Below are positions 15,725 through 24,408 of a DNA stretch of 40,378 nucleotides, in pieces. Each line of letters opens with the position of its first letter. Position 1 is the first letter of the stretch. Under the pieces are notes generated by a model. It was not told the DNA's origin, did no database searches, and was given only the letters and a program-made list of their open reading frames with translations. Position numbers and translations under genes: made by a program. The stretch is from an uncultured Clostridia bacterium (GTDB taxonomy: Bacteria > Bacillota > Clostridia > Oscillospirales > CAG-272): positions 1-40,378 of the forward strand of contig CALWTY010000020.1 in the NCBI GenBank assembly GCA_944384585.1. Reading direction: 5' to 3'.

Positions 15725-18421
15725 ATGGAAACGCAATTCGGTAAATTCAGAATGCACATCGTCCCGCACACCCATTGGGACAGAGAATGGTATTTTACGC
15801 TGGAGGAATTCCGCTATCGGCTGCTGCGGCTGATCGATCTGCTGATCGACTGCATGGAGCGGGATCAAATCCGGTACTTTATCCTCGACGGGCAGACGAT
15901 CGCGATCAAGGATTATCTGGAGCGCCGCCCGGAAAACCGTCAGCGGCTGCTCCGCCTCATCGCGGAGAACCGCATCTTCATCGGCCCGTGGTATACGCAG
16001 CCCAATGTCTTCATGTCCTGCGCCGAGGCGCAGGTGAGGAATCTTGAATTCGGCGCGCGGGACATCGCCGGATACGGCGGCGGGCTGGAGGTCAACTATA
16101 TGCCGGATCAGTTCGGCTTCCCGACGCAGCTTCCGCAGCTGATGAAGGGCTTCGGCCTCGGCGTGATGGTCGGGGGACGGGGCATGGACAAGGGAAGCGA
16201 TACCTATTTCGTCTGGGAGGGCGCGGACGGCACGGAGGTGAAGGCCTGCGCGCTGCCGCACTCCTACATCAATGCCCACTGTATCAGCACGAACAACGAG
16301 CCGGTCACCTTCAACGTCTTCGGCTGTACGATCCGCATGGCGCCCCTGCAGGAGCAGATGGCGGTCATTCTGAGCGAGCGGGAGCGCTGCCCCGCGCCGC
16401 AGCTTCTGGCGCTCAACGGCGTCGATCATATGTTCCCCAACCCCACCATGCCCGAGACGGTGGAGAAGATCAACCGCGACTATCCGGAGGTCGAGGCGGT
16501 GCAGAGCAACTTCGGACTTTATCTGAAGGATGTGGAGGCGACCCTCACCCGCCCCCTCCGCCATCGGAAGGGGGAGCTGCGCGATCCCCGCGAGAATCTC
16601 ATCCTCCCCGCCTCCCAGTCGATGCGGATGGACGTGAAGCTAAGGAACATCTGCTGCGAAAAGACGCTGATCCGCCGCGCAGAGCCGCTGCTTGCGCTCA
16701 TGAAGACGCTGGGACAGGACAGACTGCCGCAGGCCGATCTTGACGCGGCATGGGAGCTGATGCTGCAGAATCACGCGCACGACAGCCTCTGCTGCGCCAA
16801 CTCCGAGCCGAGCTACCGCGAGATCCTCACCCGCTACGACAAGGTGAGCGATATCGCGCGGGAGTCGCTGACCGATATGGAGCAGCACCTGCTCCGCCTG
16901 ATCGGGGGGCTGCCGGAGGAGTCGGTCGTCGTCTTCAATCCCTCCCCCTTCGATCGGGAGGAGCCGATCAGCTTTGAGCTGACGACCGCTGCCCTGCGGG
17001 ATTACGCCGAGCCGCATCTCTATGTCGACGGGGAGGAGATCCCCTGTCGGATCAACGGCGTGCGGACCGATACCCTGCTCCGCTTCGTCCCCTTTTCGGG
17101 ACGGGTCGGGGAGCTGCCGGTCGCGATCTTTCACGTCACGGCCTGGCCGGGACGGATCCCCGCCCTCGGCTGGCGGACGATCGGGATCCGGGGCGGCGGC
17201 GTGCAGGCCAAGCCGATCGAAGGTCTGGTTACCTCCTTCCGCAGCATGGAAAACGAATTTCTGCGGGTCGAGGTGGCGGACGACGCGACGGTGACGGTGA
17301 CTGACAAGCGGACAGGCGAGAGCTACCGCGGGCTGAACGCCTTCCTTGACAACGGCGAGGCGGGGAACGGCTTCCAGCATATCCCGCCCTGTCATGATCT
17401 GACGGTGGTCTCCTGCGGGGAGGAGATGTCGGTCTCGATCGAGGAGAACAGCCCGGAGCGGGGGGTGCTGGTTGTCAGTCAGAAGATGTCCCTCCCCGAC
17501 GGACTCACCCCCGACGGCCTCGGACGGAGCGAACGCCGGGTCGGGATCGGGATTACCTGTCGGCTGATTCTGAATCGGGGCGCGGATCGGGTGGAATTCG
17601 AGACGGAGGTCGACAACCGCGTGCCGGATCACCGCCTCCGCGTCGCCTTCCCGACCGACTGCGCCTCCGAAACCGCCTACTGCGGGCAGCCCTTTGACGT
17701 GACGGAGCGGCCGATCCGGCCGGAAGCGCCGAATTATATGGGAGAAGGGGACTATGAGCCCTATGTCTGCTATCATCCGATGCAGGAGTTCTGCGGCATA
17801 ACCGACGGGAAGCGGGGGGCTGCGGTCGCCGCGGAGCTGTTGGAATATGAGGTGCTTCCGATGCGGCGCACCCTGACGCTGACGCTGCTCCGCGCGACCG
17901 ATCGACTGCTGGTCGGCGTGCTGGCGACCGGCTCGAAATTCCGCCTGCCGGCGGCGCAGATGCTCGGCAAGACCGTCTTCCGCTATGCCTTCATTCCGCA
18001 CGCAGGCGGGTATCAGAACGCTCTGCGGGGGATCGAGGCGGCATCGCATCCCCTGATCGCGGTGCAGAAGGACTTCCTGGAGGAGCAGAGTATGCCGGAT
18101 TATCGGGCGCCCCGTCCCCTCCTGCCGCTCTGCGGCGGCTTCCTCCGGCTGGAGGGGGACGCCGTGATGACCTCCCTCCGTCCGTCCTGCTCGGAGGAGG
18201 GCGCGGTATCCCTCCGCTTCTTCAACCCGCTTCCGGAGCGCGGCAGGGTCACCCTGACGGTCGACGAGCGCTTCCGTCTCGACGGCGCGGAGGCGGTGCG
18301 GATCGATGAAAAGGAGGCGGAGGAGCGGGAGCTTCAACTGACGGTGTCGGACAATACCGTAACCTGCGCCCCCGCCGGCAAGCAGATCGTGACCCTGAAG
18401 CTGAAGATCACCTTGAAATAA
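15725..18421 (+). CDS. GH38 alpha-mannosidase
   Basis: This 898-residue cytoplasmic retaining alpha-mannosidase opens with the GH38 signature HTHWDREW (residues 15-22), whose H17 and D19 bind the metal. D128 in YMPDQFGFP is the nucleophile. NHAHDS at 349-354 supplies another metal histidine and is followed by the three-helix bundle and C-terminal beta domains. The N-terminal third closely resembles MngB-type enzymes, including DGQT, IGPWYTQP and VRNL blocks. It should release mannose from short alpha-mannosides or mannosyl-glycerate-like compounds. The next gene is an isomerase that can act on mannose, which strengthens this. The start is the ATG after GCAGGGAGAG. Whether glycerate is part of the substrate cannot be decided. 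Confidence 0.94.
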   Translation: METQFGKFRMHIVPHTHWDREWYFTLEEFRYRLLRLIDLLIDCMERDQIRYFILDGQTIAIKDYLERRPENRQRLLRLIAENRIFIGPWYTQPNVFMSCAEAQVRNLEFGARDIAGYGGGLEVNYMPDQFGFPTQLPQLMKGFGLGVMVGGRGMDKGSDTYFVWEGADGTEVKACALPHSYINAHCISTNNEPVTFNVFGCTIRMAPLQEQMAVILSERERCPAPQLLALNGVDHMFPNPTMPETVEKINRDYPEVEAVQSNFGLYLKDVEATLTRPLRHRKGELRDPRENLILPASQSMRMDVKLRNICCEKTLIRRAEPLLALMKTLGQDRLPQADLDAAWELMLQNHAHDSLCCANSEPSYREILTRYDKVSDIARESLTDMEQHLLRLIGGLPEESVVVFNPSPFDREEPISFELTTAALRDYAEPHLYVDGEEIPCRINGVRTDTLLRFVPFSGRVGELPVAIFHVTAWPGRIPALGWRTIGIRGGGVQAKPIEGLVTSFRSMENEFLRVEVADDATVTVTDKRTGESYRGLNAFLDNGEAGNGFQHIPPCHDLTVVSCGEEMSVSIEENSPERGVLVVSQKMSLPDGLTPDGLGRSERRVGIGITCRLILNRGADRVEFETEVDNRVPDHRLRVAFPTDCASETAYCGQPFDVTERPIRPEAPNYMGEGDYEPYVCYHPMQEFCGITDGKRGAAVAAELLEYEVLPMRRTLTLTLLRATDRLLVGVLATGSKFRLPAAQMLGKTVFRYAFIPHAGGYQNALRGIEAASHPLIAVQKDFLEEQSMPDYRAPRPLLPLCGGFLRLEGDAVMTSLRPSCSEEGAVSLRFFNPLPERGRVTLTVDERFRLDGAEAVRIDEKEAEERELQLTVSDNTVTCAPAGKQIVTLKLKITLK

Positions 18422-18445
18422 TCGGCAAGAAAGGCTGTGTATATC

Positions 18446-19135
18446 ATGAAAAGATCGGAAATCAACGCGATAATGAAAAAAGCCCTCGCCTTTATCCGGG
18501 AGCAGGGCTTCCTCCTCCCGCCCTTCGTCCTCTGGGGACCGGAGGATTGGGCGGACAAGGGGGAGGAGTATGACGAGCTGAAGCGGAATATGCTGGGCTG
18601 GGACATCACCGATTTCGGCAGCGGCGACTATCACCGCGTCGGGCTGCTGATGATCACCCTCCGCAACGGAAATCTCTATAATCCGCGGTATGTCAAGCCC
18701 TACGCCGAAAAGCTCCTCATCACGGAGGAGGAGCAGGTCACGCCCTATCACTTCCATCGGCAGAAGATGGAGGATATCATCAACCGCGGGGGCGGCAACC
18801 TTATCGTCAAAATCTATAACAGCACCCCCGACGGGGGCTTCTCGGAGGAGGACGTGACGGTCAGCTCCGACGGGCGCAACTTCACCATGCCCGCCGGTAG
18901 CGAGATCCGCCTCACCCCCGGTCAGAGCATCACGCTGCTGCCGGGGCAGTACCACAGCTTCTGGGGAGAGAAAGGGTACGGGACGGTTCTGCTCGGGGAG
19001 GTTTCCAAGGTCAACGACGACCGCGTCGACAATCGTTTTTACGAGGAGGTCGGCCGCTTCCCGGCGATTGAGGAGGACGAGCCGCCGCTGCACCTGCTCT
19101 CGATGGATTACCGCGAATTTGCCACACTCGGATGA
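18446..19135 (+). CDS. D-lyxose isomerase (D-mannose-active cupin)
   Basis: This 229-residue cupin matches the D-lyxose ketol-isomerase family: GWDITDFGSG, LRNGN, KPYAEK, and the metal-binding TPYHFHRQKMEDIINRGGGN with histidines and glutamate in the expected order, then YHSFWGE with the fourth metal ligand, and VNDDRVDNRFYEE at the end. Known members interconvert D-lyxose/D-xylulose and D-mannose/D-fructose. Next to the alpha-mannosidase, mannose to fructose is the likely role, giving entry to glycolysis. A GTG at 18437 is also in frame, but the AAGAAAGG site is correctly spaced only for the ATG at 18446. Confidence 0.93.
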   Translation: MKRSEINAIMKKALAFIREQGFLLPPFVLWGPEDWADKGEEYDELKRNMLGWDITDFGSGDYHRVGLLMITLRNGNLYNPRYVKPYAEKLLITEEEQVTPYHFHRQKMEDIINRGGGNLIVKIYNSTPDGGFSEEDVTVSSDGRNFTMPAGSEIRLTPGQSITLLPGQYHSFWGEKGYGTVLLGEVSKVNDDRVDNRFYEEVGRFPAIEEDEPPLHLLSMDYREFATLG

Positions 19136-19154
19136 ACGGAAAGGAAGGAAAAGA

Positions 19155-20123
19155 ATGAAAAAAACATGGGGAATCCTGCTGTCGCTCCTGCTGGCGGCGG
19201 GAATGATGCGGCCCTGCCTTGCGTATGAGCCGAAGACGGCGGAGGCCGTGAAGGCGACGGCGATCGTCGACGCCGAAATGGAGGAAATCTGGCAGCAGAC
19301 CGACGTGCTGAAGGTGGAGCTTGTCAACAAGACGATCATTTATCAGCCCGACCATCCTTCTCAGGCGACGGCGGAGGTGAGGCTGCTGTGGGACGAGCGT
19401 TATCTGTATGTCTTCGCCGTGGTGCGCGATCCCACCCTCTTTACGGGGAACGAGCTGGGAAGCAGCGCCTTCATTGCCGACGGCATCGAGTTCCAGATCG
19501 ACGAGGGCAACGATAAGAGCGGCAAGAATAACGTCGGAGCGGGCAACCCCGCCGCCGGCTCCTTCCAGATCTTTGCCGACGGCTCGAAGAGCGGCTTCGG
19601 AGCGCTGTATACGGCGGGGGCAAGCGGCTTCCGCTATGCGATTGCCGAGGAGGAGGACGGCTATACGGCGGAGGCGGCGATCCCGTGGAATACCCTCGCC
19701 CCGAAGGTCGGGGGACAGATCGGCTTCGAGATTCAGATCAACGATAATATCACGGGACAAACCCGCGAGGGGCTTGTCTCCTGGAACTCCGACGCCTGCC
19801 TCGGATGGCAGGATACCGAGGCGATGGGGACGATCACGCTGGTCGATTCGCCGGAGGGCTACGTCCCGCCCGTCACCGAGCCGCCTGCCACCGAGCTTCC
19901 CGCCACCGAGCCTCCCGCCACCGAGCCGCCCGCCACGGAGGCTCCTGCCACAGAGGCTCCGTCCGGAGCGCTCTCGACCGGGACGCAGCAGCCGGGATCG
20001 ACTCCCGCAAGCACCGAGCCGGGGGAAAACTCTCCGAACGGGACGCTCACAGCGGTGCTGATTGTGGCTGCAGTCGTGGTCGTGGCAGCGGTCGTTACGG
20101 TTCTGGTCAGGAAAAAGAAGTAA
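19155..20123 (+). CDS. Surface-anchored CBM9-like carbohydrate-binding protein
   Basis: This 322-residue protein has a signal peptide (cleavage likely after CLA at 21-23) and a globular domain at about 30-225. That domain resembles family 9 carbohydrate-binding/DOMON-like modules: IVDAEMEEIWQQTD, AEVRLLWDERYLYV, DGIEFQIDEGND, YTAEAAIPWNTL and IGFEIQINDN in the usual order. A TEPPA-type linker with several PATE repeats follows. It ends with a single transmembrane helix (about 295-317) and a lysine-rich tail, so the sugar-binding module should be displayed outside the membrane. The start is set by GGAAAGGAAGG. It lies 19 bp after the isomerase gene in the operon. Ligand unknown. Confidence 0.85.
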   Translation: MKKTWGILLSLLLAAGMMRPCLAYEPKTAEAVKATAIVDAEMEEIWQQTDVLKVELVNKTIIYQPDHPSQATAEVRLLWDERYLYVFAVVRDPTLFTGNELGSSAFIADGIEFQIDEGNDKSGKNNVGAGNPAAGSFQIFADGSKSGFGALYTAGASGFRYAIAEEEDGYTAEAAIPWNTLAPKVGGQIGFEIQINDNITGQTREGLVSWNSDACLGWQDTEAMGTITLVDSPEGYVPPVTEPPATELPATEPPATEPPATEAPATEAPSGALSTGTQQPGSTPASTEPGENSPNGTLTAVLIVAAVVVVAAVVTVLVRKKK

Positions 20124-20189
20124 ATGTCGGAGACGGTCGATTGCTCCCGCACGCCGGCAGAGCAGGCAAACAGGCGAGCTGCCGCTTCC

Positions 20190-20358
20190 GAGGTCTGCCG
20201 GCGGGGGCGTCCCGACAGGAGGACTTCGGGAAAGGATAGGATGATGAAATACAGGATTCTGCCGCTTACGGCGCATCCGAGGTCTGCGGCGGGGGAATCC
20301 CGACAGAGGACTTCGGGAAAGGATAGGATGATGAAAAAACACAGGATTCTGCCGCTGT
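20190..20358 (+). repeat. Duplicated ribosome-site/start region upstream of the esterase
   Basis: About 80 bp are present twice (20190-20268 and 20279-20358). Both copies contain the same GGGAAAGGATAGGATGATG ribosome site and start, and the same next codons for RILPL. The two starts are 87 bp apart and in frame. Only the second leads directly into a signal peptide. Confidence 0.88.
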
Positions 20359-21965
20359 TTGTGCTGCTGACGGTGCTTCCGACGCTCCTGCTTGCCTGCC
20401 GGCGGGAGGGCTTGCCCTCCGCCGGCGATCCGGTCGGGAGCGGAGAGGGAGACCGCGCCGACTCCGAAACGCCGCAGGAGTCCTTCGGGACTCCCGACAC
20501 CGAGGCACCCGACACCGAGGCACCCGACACCGAGCCTCCCGCCGCCCCGGAGCTGAAGGCAAGCGGCTGGTGCGCGGTCGGGAAGCTGGAGGGGGATCGC
20601 GCGACGATTCTGGCCGACACCGGCGCGGTGACCACCCTCCGCTGTCTCGGGGAGGTCACGCCGGGGCTGATCCATGCCTATGAATACGATCGCCGGACGC
20701 AGACGCTGCGGCTGACGCTCGCCCCCACCTTCCCGGAGGTGGCGGAGCGGGACAGCGCCGGAAACGATCTGTCGGCATGGAATATGGGAGCCTATCCCTC
20801 CTCCTCCTCCCTGTATTACGGCGGGAGCTATGCCCTGTCGGACGATACCCCCGTCTTTGTGCGGTACGGGAACACCGAATGGCGGCTGGCTCACGGGAAG
20901 GCGGCCTTTGCCTCCGACGGGCTGACAAGGGGCTATATCCATGCCGAGGGCAGCCGACTTTGCTTTGTGATGATCGTCGGCGCGTGCGGCTCCCTTGAGA
21001 CGATGCGCCCCGCCGACGCGGAGGTGACGCGCTGCATGGATCCCGACGGGATCGGCTTCCCGCGGGGGAACATTTCGCTCGACGGCGGGGAGATCCCCGA
21101 CGAAAGGCCGCAGCCTGAGCTTGATGACAAGGGGCTGACCGTCCCGGACGGAAGCGGGCAGACCCTGATCTATAAGAGGATCGGGGACAAGCTCCTGCGG
21201 ATGAGCTTCCTGCCCCCGACGCAGCGGGTTTATGACAAGGCTCCCGTCTGTTTCCTGATCACGGGCGGAGGCTGGAATTCCTGTGACCGACAGGGAATGC
21301 TCGGCTTTTCCGCGATTTCGGCAGAGAAGCTCCGCGCTGCGGGCTTCGCGGTCACCAGCCTCGATTACCGCATTCTGCAGGACGGCGCCGATATGAACGC
21401 GATGATTTCCGACTGCCTCGACGGCGTGCGCTATCTGGTGCATTACGCGGAGGAGGCGGGGATCGATCCGGAGCGGATCGTGATCGCGGGGCATTCGGCG
21501 GGGGGACAGCTTGCGCTGATGACCGCCCTCGGAGAGCAGAGCCGCTTTACGAAGGATTCGGTATTTGCCGGGCTGACCTATCGCCCCCTCGGCTGCGTGG
21601 CGATGAGCCCGCTGACCGTCTGCTATCCGACGGAGGGACGGCTGCTGACCGCCGTTTCCCATCTGCCGCAGCTCTTTGAGAGCGAGGAGGAGGCAAAGGC
21701 GTGCAGCCCCCTCGACGCGCTGACGGCGCAGTCCTGCCCCATCCTCATTACCACGGGGACGGAGGACCCGGTCGTATACCCGGAAAACACCTATCTTTTC
21801 CGCGATCGTGCGGAGGCGCTCGGCGCGCCGGTCACGGTGCTGCTGTCGGAGCGCGCGGGGCACAGCTATGAGCCGATGAACGGCGCGGGAAGCGTTTCGG
21901 TTTCCTTTACCGGGCTGCAGAACCTTGTCGCAGACTATATCCTCGGACTGCTCCGGGAGCAATAG
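20331..21965 (+). CDS. Secreted lipoprotein: CAVGE domain plus alpha/beta-hydrolase esterase
   Basis: This 544-residue lipoprotein has lipobox LLAC (cysteine 23) and a linker with repeated APDTE. A CAVGE domain (about 79-255) starts GWCAVGKLE and has the later TEWRLAHGK block. An alpha/beta-hydrolase domain (about 285-544) follows. The hydrolase has TGGGW for the oxyanion hole, GHSAGG with the nucleophile S389, D479 in GTEDP and H511 in AGHSYEP, so the triad is complete. It resembles BD-FAE/acetyl-esterase-type carbohydrate esterases and could strip acyl groups from a glycan outside the cell. An in-frame start at 20244, in the duplicated leader, would add 29 residues before the signal peptide; I prefer 20331. 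The substrate is not identified. Confidence 0.85.
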   Translation: MKKHRILPLFVLLTVLPTLLLACRREGLPSAGDPVGSGEGDRADSETPQESFGTPDTEAPDTEAPDTEPPAAPELKASGWCAVGKLEGDRATILADTGAVTTLRCLGEVTPGLIHAYEYDRRTQTLRLTLAPTFPEVAERDSAGNDLSAWNMGAYPSSSSLYYGGSYALSDDTPVFVRYGNTEWRLAHGKAAFASDGLTRGYIHAEGSRLCFVMIVGACGSLETMRPADAEVTRCMDPDGIGFPRGNISLDGGEIPDERPQPELDDKGLTVPDGSGQTLIYKRIGDKLLRMSFLPPTQRVYDKAPVCFLITGGGWNSCDRQGMLGFSAISAEKLRAAGFAVTSLDYRILQDGADMNAMISDCLDGVRYLVHYAEEAGIDPERIVIAGHSAGGQLALMTALGEQSRFTKDSVFAGLTYRPLGCVAMSPLTVCYPTEGRLLTAVSHLPQLFESEEEAKACSPLDALTAQSCPILITTGTEDPVVYPENTYLFRDRAEALGAPVTVLLSERAGHSYEPMNGAGSVSVSFTGLQNLVADYILGLLREQ

Positions 21966-22002
21966 GGCGGCTTTATTCCATCAAGATGACACGGAGGTAA
22001 CC

Positions 22003-23334
22003 ATGAAGAAGATCACGGCACTTTTGATCGCAGCGATTCTCTGCTGCTCCCTTTTCATTCCGACACTCCCCGTTTCCGCCGCCGAAGAGACCGGCTACTG
22101 CGCCGTGGGGGAGGTCGATCAGACCCGCGCGGCGGTGCTGCTTGCAGACGGAAGCATTCTGAACGTTCCCTTCTCCGGGGAAGCGCCGACGCCCGGAACG
22201 GTCTGCCGCTATCTTGTGACGGACGGCAGCTATCTCTTCACCGCCGTCAGTTTTCCGGGCTATTCCGCCTGGCGCATCTTCGACAATCCCGACGAGAACG
22301 GGGACTATTTCTGGGACGGCGGGCAGACCTACGGCTTTCTGGCCGATACGGCGGTCGGCTTTCTGAAGTTCTCCGACACGAGTTGGCGGATCGCGCATGG
22401 CAAGCATATGATCACCATAGCGGAGGGCGTCGGGGATATGGCGGGGACGGCATGGCCCTGCAATATCGAGGCGCTCTGGAACGACGGGCTGCAAAAGATG
22501 GATCTGATTTTTGCCGACTGCAGCAAGACCTATCCGAAGGGGCCGCAGCCCGGAAAGCTCTTTGATCCGAGCGGCGCGGGCTTCACCTCGGGCGATCTGG
22601 AGGTCGTGCTGAGCGACCTGCCCGCACCGGAGCCGCCTCAGATCATTAAGCGCCGCTTCTGCGCCGTGGGGGAGGTCGACGAGACCGCGGGGCTGGCTTC
22701 CGTCCTGACGGCGGACGGTACGGTCCGCACCGTCCGCTATGAGGGAACGGCGCCGGTCAGCGGCAGGGTTCATCTGATGACGGAGCAGGACGGCGTTTTC
22801 CGCTTCACGGAGCATACCTATTATGCCGAAGGGGCCCAGTGGCGGGTCTTTGACGGACAGATCGAGGGCTCGGCGGAGCAGGCGGATTTCTTCTCCGCCT
22901 ATGACGCTTCCGGCGGGGAGACGCGGCTCTACTGCGCAGAGGACTGCGTGACCTTTATCCGCTTCAGCCCGACCAACTGGGCGGTGGTGAAGGGGGGCAA
23001 TGCCATCGGCATCACAAGCCGCCTCGATCCCGACTTCGATTATACCGCCTATCCCTCCGGGCTGATGTTCAGCTGGAACACCGCCGAGCTTGTAAGTATG
23101 CAGTCGCAGATCGATTCCGTCTTCTGCGACGCGGAGGCATATCCCGACGCCACCCGCTACTATACGGCGGATCAGAGCCGCATGATCAGGGGCGATAAGG
23201 AATTGAGGATCGAGACCTCTCCCGAAACGGCCGATCGTGGGATCGGCGCGGCGGCCGCGGTGCTTGCGGCGGTCGGCATGATAACGGTCTGCAGGAAAAG
23301 AGGGCGCGCCCGCCCCGCCGACGGAAGAAAATAA
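22003..23334 (+). CDS. Surface protein with two CAVGE domains and a C-terminal membrane anchor
   Basis: This 443-residue protein has a signal peptide (cleavage near VSA at 24-26). Two tandem copies of the locus-specific domain follow: residues ~31-190 (GYCAVGEVD, YSAWRIF, TSWRIAHGK, DLIFAD) and ~216-385 (RFCAVGEVD, AQWRVF, TNWAVVKGG, DSVFCD). The C-terminus has SPETADRG, a hydrophobic helix and a basic tail, as in wall- or membrane-anchored Gram-positive proteins. A canonical LPXTG is absent. It is the last gene of the operon, 37 bp after the esterase, with ACGGAGGTAACC as ribosome site. Function unknown; repeated export domains suggest glycan or wall binding. Confidence 0.82.
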   Translation: MKKITALLIAAILCCSLFIPTLPVSAAEETGYCAVGEVDQTRAAVLLADGSILNVPFSGEAPTPGTVCRYLVTDGSYLFTAVSFPGYSAWRIFDNPDENGDYFWDGGQTYGFLADTAVGFLKFSDTSWRIAHGKHMITIAEGVGDMAGTAWPCNIEALWNDGLQKMDLIFADCSKTYPKGPQPGKLFDPSGAGFTSGDLEVVLSDLPAPEPPQIIKRRFCAVGEVDETAGLASVLTADGTVRTVRYEGTAPVSGRVHLMTEQDGVFRFTEHTYYAEGAQWRVFDGQIEGSAEQADFFSAYDASGGETRLYCAEDCVTFIRFSPTNWAVVKGGNAIGITSRLDPDFDYTAYPSGLMFSWNTAELVSMQSQIDSVFCDAEAYPDATRYYTADQSRMIRGDKELRIETSPETADRGIGAAAAVLAAVGMITVCRKRGRARPADGRK

Positions 23335-23418
23335 CGCCCCGCCCGCGCAACAGGAACCCGTCTCACCGACGGACGAGGACATCGCTCCGCCCGCGCAACA
23401 GGAACCCGTCTCACCGAC
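23335..23418. repeat. 48-bp-spaced direct repeat after the last operon gene
   Basis: A 36-bp segment containing GCGCAACAGGAACCCGTCTC occurs at 23335-23370 and 23383-23418, with one mismatch. A partial third copy (CGCTCCGCCG) lies near 23449. It begins immediately after the stop codon. No gene is visible in 23335-23485. Confidence 0.88.
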
Positions 23419-23485
23419 AAGAGGTCAGCCCCCGGCGGCGGAGGATAACGCTCCGCCGTAGGCAGGGTGCGGGACACAGGAGGAT

Positions 23486-23530
23486 CCGCAACACAAAACC
23501 GCTGCCTGACGCAGCGGTTTTGTGTTGCGG
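23486..23530. terminator. Strong bidirectional terminator between convergent genes
   Basis: A perfect 20-bp stem pairs 23486-23505 with 23511-23530 across a 5-base loop. AAAA/TTTT runs within the stem serve as U tracts for both directions. It separates the plus-strand glycan operon from the minus-strand peptidase, whose stop codon is adjacent. Confidence 0.92.
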
Positions 23531-24283
23531 TTATTTGTCGTCGGAGGCGGAGGCGGAGACGGCTTCCTCCTCGTTATAATCGATCATCGTCATGGGATCG
23601 AGGGGCTCGCCGTCCAGCTCCAGCTCGAAATGCAGATGCGGCTCGTCGGAAATTTCAATGATGGCGCTGTCTCCGACGACGCCCAGCACCTGTCCGGCAT
23701 AGACGGTCGCCCCCTCCTCGATCCCGTCGGCAAATCGGTCGGAGAGATTGCGATAGCGGGAGATCAGCCCGTCGCCGTGATCGATCACGACGGTGTAGCC
23801 CATGAAGGGATCATAGCCTGCCGCCGTGACGGTGCCGTAAGCGCAGGACAGAACGTCGTCTCCCTCGGTACACTCGATGTCAATTCCCTGATGTACCCGA
23901 TAGTCATTCATGGTAACGGAATAGACGGCGTTTGTGAGGTCGTGGTGCTTGTAGACGTTCCCCTGAACCGGCATCAGCACCTTGAGCTTCGTCCAGTCCT
24001 TCTTCGGCGGCACGTCGGTCGGCTTCCATTCGTCGTCGGGAGGGGTGATCGTCGGCTCCTCGGTGTCGACGGAGGCGGGGCGGTCGGTCTGAGGGGGACG
24101 GGTGGAGGACGGGCGGTCGGGCGCGGCTTCCGTGACGGTGTCGGGCGCGGGGGGATCCTTCTCGCCGCGCTTGGAGCTGCCGAAGAAGGTGTACATGGTC
24201 ACGACGAGGATCGTCACCGCCATCAGGGTCAGTCCGATATAGACGATGCGGCCGATCAGGGTTCTTTTTTGACTGTAATTCAT
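23531..24283 (-). CDS. SpoIIQ-like M23 (LytM-fold) sporulation protein
   Basis: This 250-residue protein has one N-terminal membrane helix (about 12-34), an acidic/proline-rich linker (40-95) and an M23 domain (about 98-235). The zinc-ligand positions look intact: H131 and D135 in VHQGID, and H218 in HLHFEL, with H216 as a catalytic-type histidine. The other catalytic histidine, usually in a Y-x-H-L motif, aligns with YRNLS and is missing. The layout fits SpoIIQ, the forespore half of the channel with SpoIIIAH; clostridial SpoIIQ keeps more of the zinc site than the Bacillus protein. A generic wall endopeptidase is the alternative. CGAAAGGATG precedes the start. Confidence 0.8.
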   Translation of the reverse strand: MNYSQKRTLIGRIVYIGLTLMAVTILVVTMYTFFGSSKRGEKDPPAPDTVTEAAPDRPSSTRPPQTDRPASVDTEEPTITPPDDEWKPTDVPPKKDWTKLKVLMPVQGNVYKHHDLTNAVYSVTMNDYRVHQGIDIECTEGDDVLSCAYGTVTAAGYDPFMGYTVVIDHGDGLISRYRNLSDRFADGIEEGATVYAGQVLGVVGDSAIIEISDEPHLHFELELDGEPLDPMTMIDYNEEEAVSASASDDK

Positions 24284-24326
24284 CTGGAATCATCCTTTCG
24301 AGCATGGTTTTTTCGTTGTCACCCTT

Positions 24327-24354
24327 ATTTTTACCTTGCGTCCGGTTTTTATTC
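24327..24354 (-). promoter_or_regulatory. Candidate forespore promoter of the SpoIIQ-like gene
   Basis: On the minus strand, GAATA (24354-24350) is followed after 14 bp by GGTAAAAAT (24335-24327). This matches the GG-A-A-T pattern of sigma-F/G -10 regions. The spacing is one base short and the -35 is imperfect, but the position about 45 bp before the start is right. Confidence 0.4.
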
Positions 24355-24408
24355 ATGAAACGGCCGATTTAATTTGCCGGCGGGTAAGGAAAAAATGACC
24401 GCAGCATC

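Noticed and set aside
16640..21962. Two overlapping minus-strand frames of about 900 and 980 codons opposite the mannosidase and surface-protein genes
   Set aside because: They have low-complexity Arg/Gly/Pro composition, no ribosome sites, and overlap well-supported genes over their full length.
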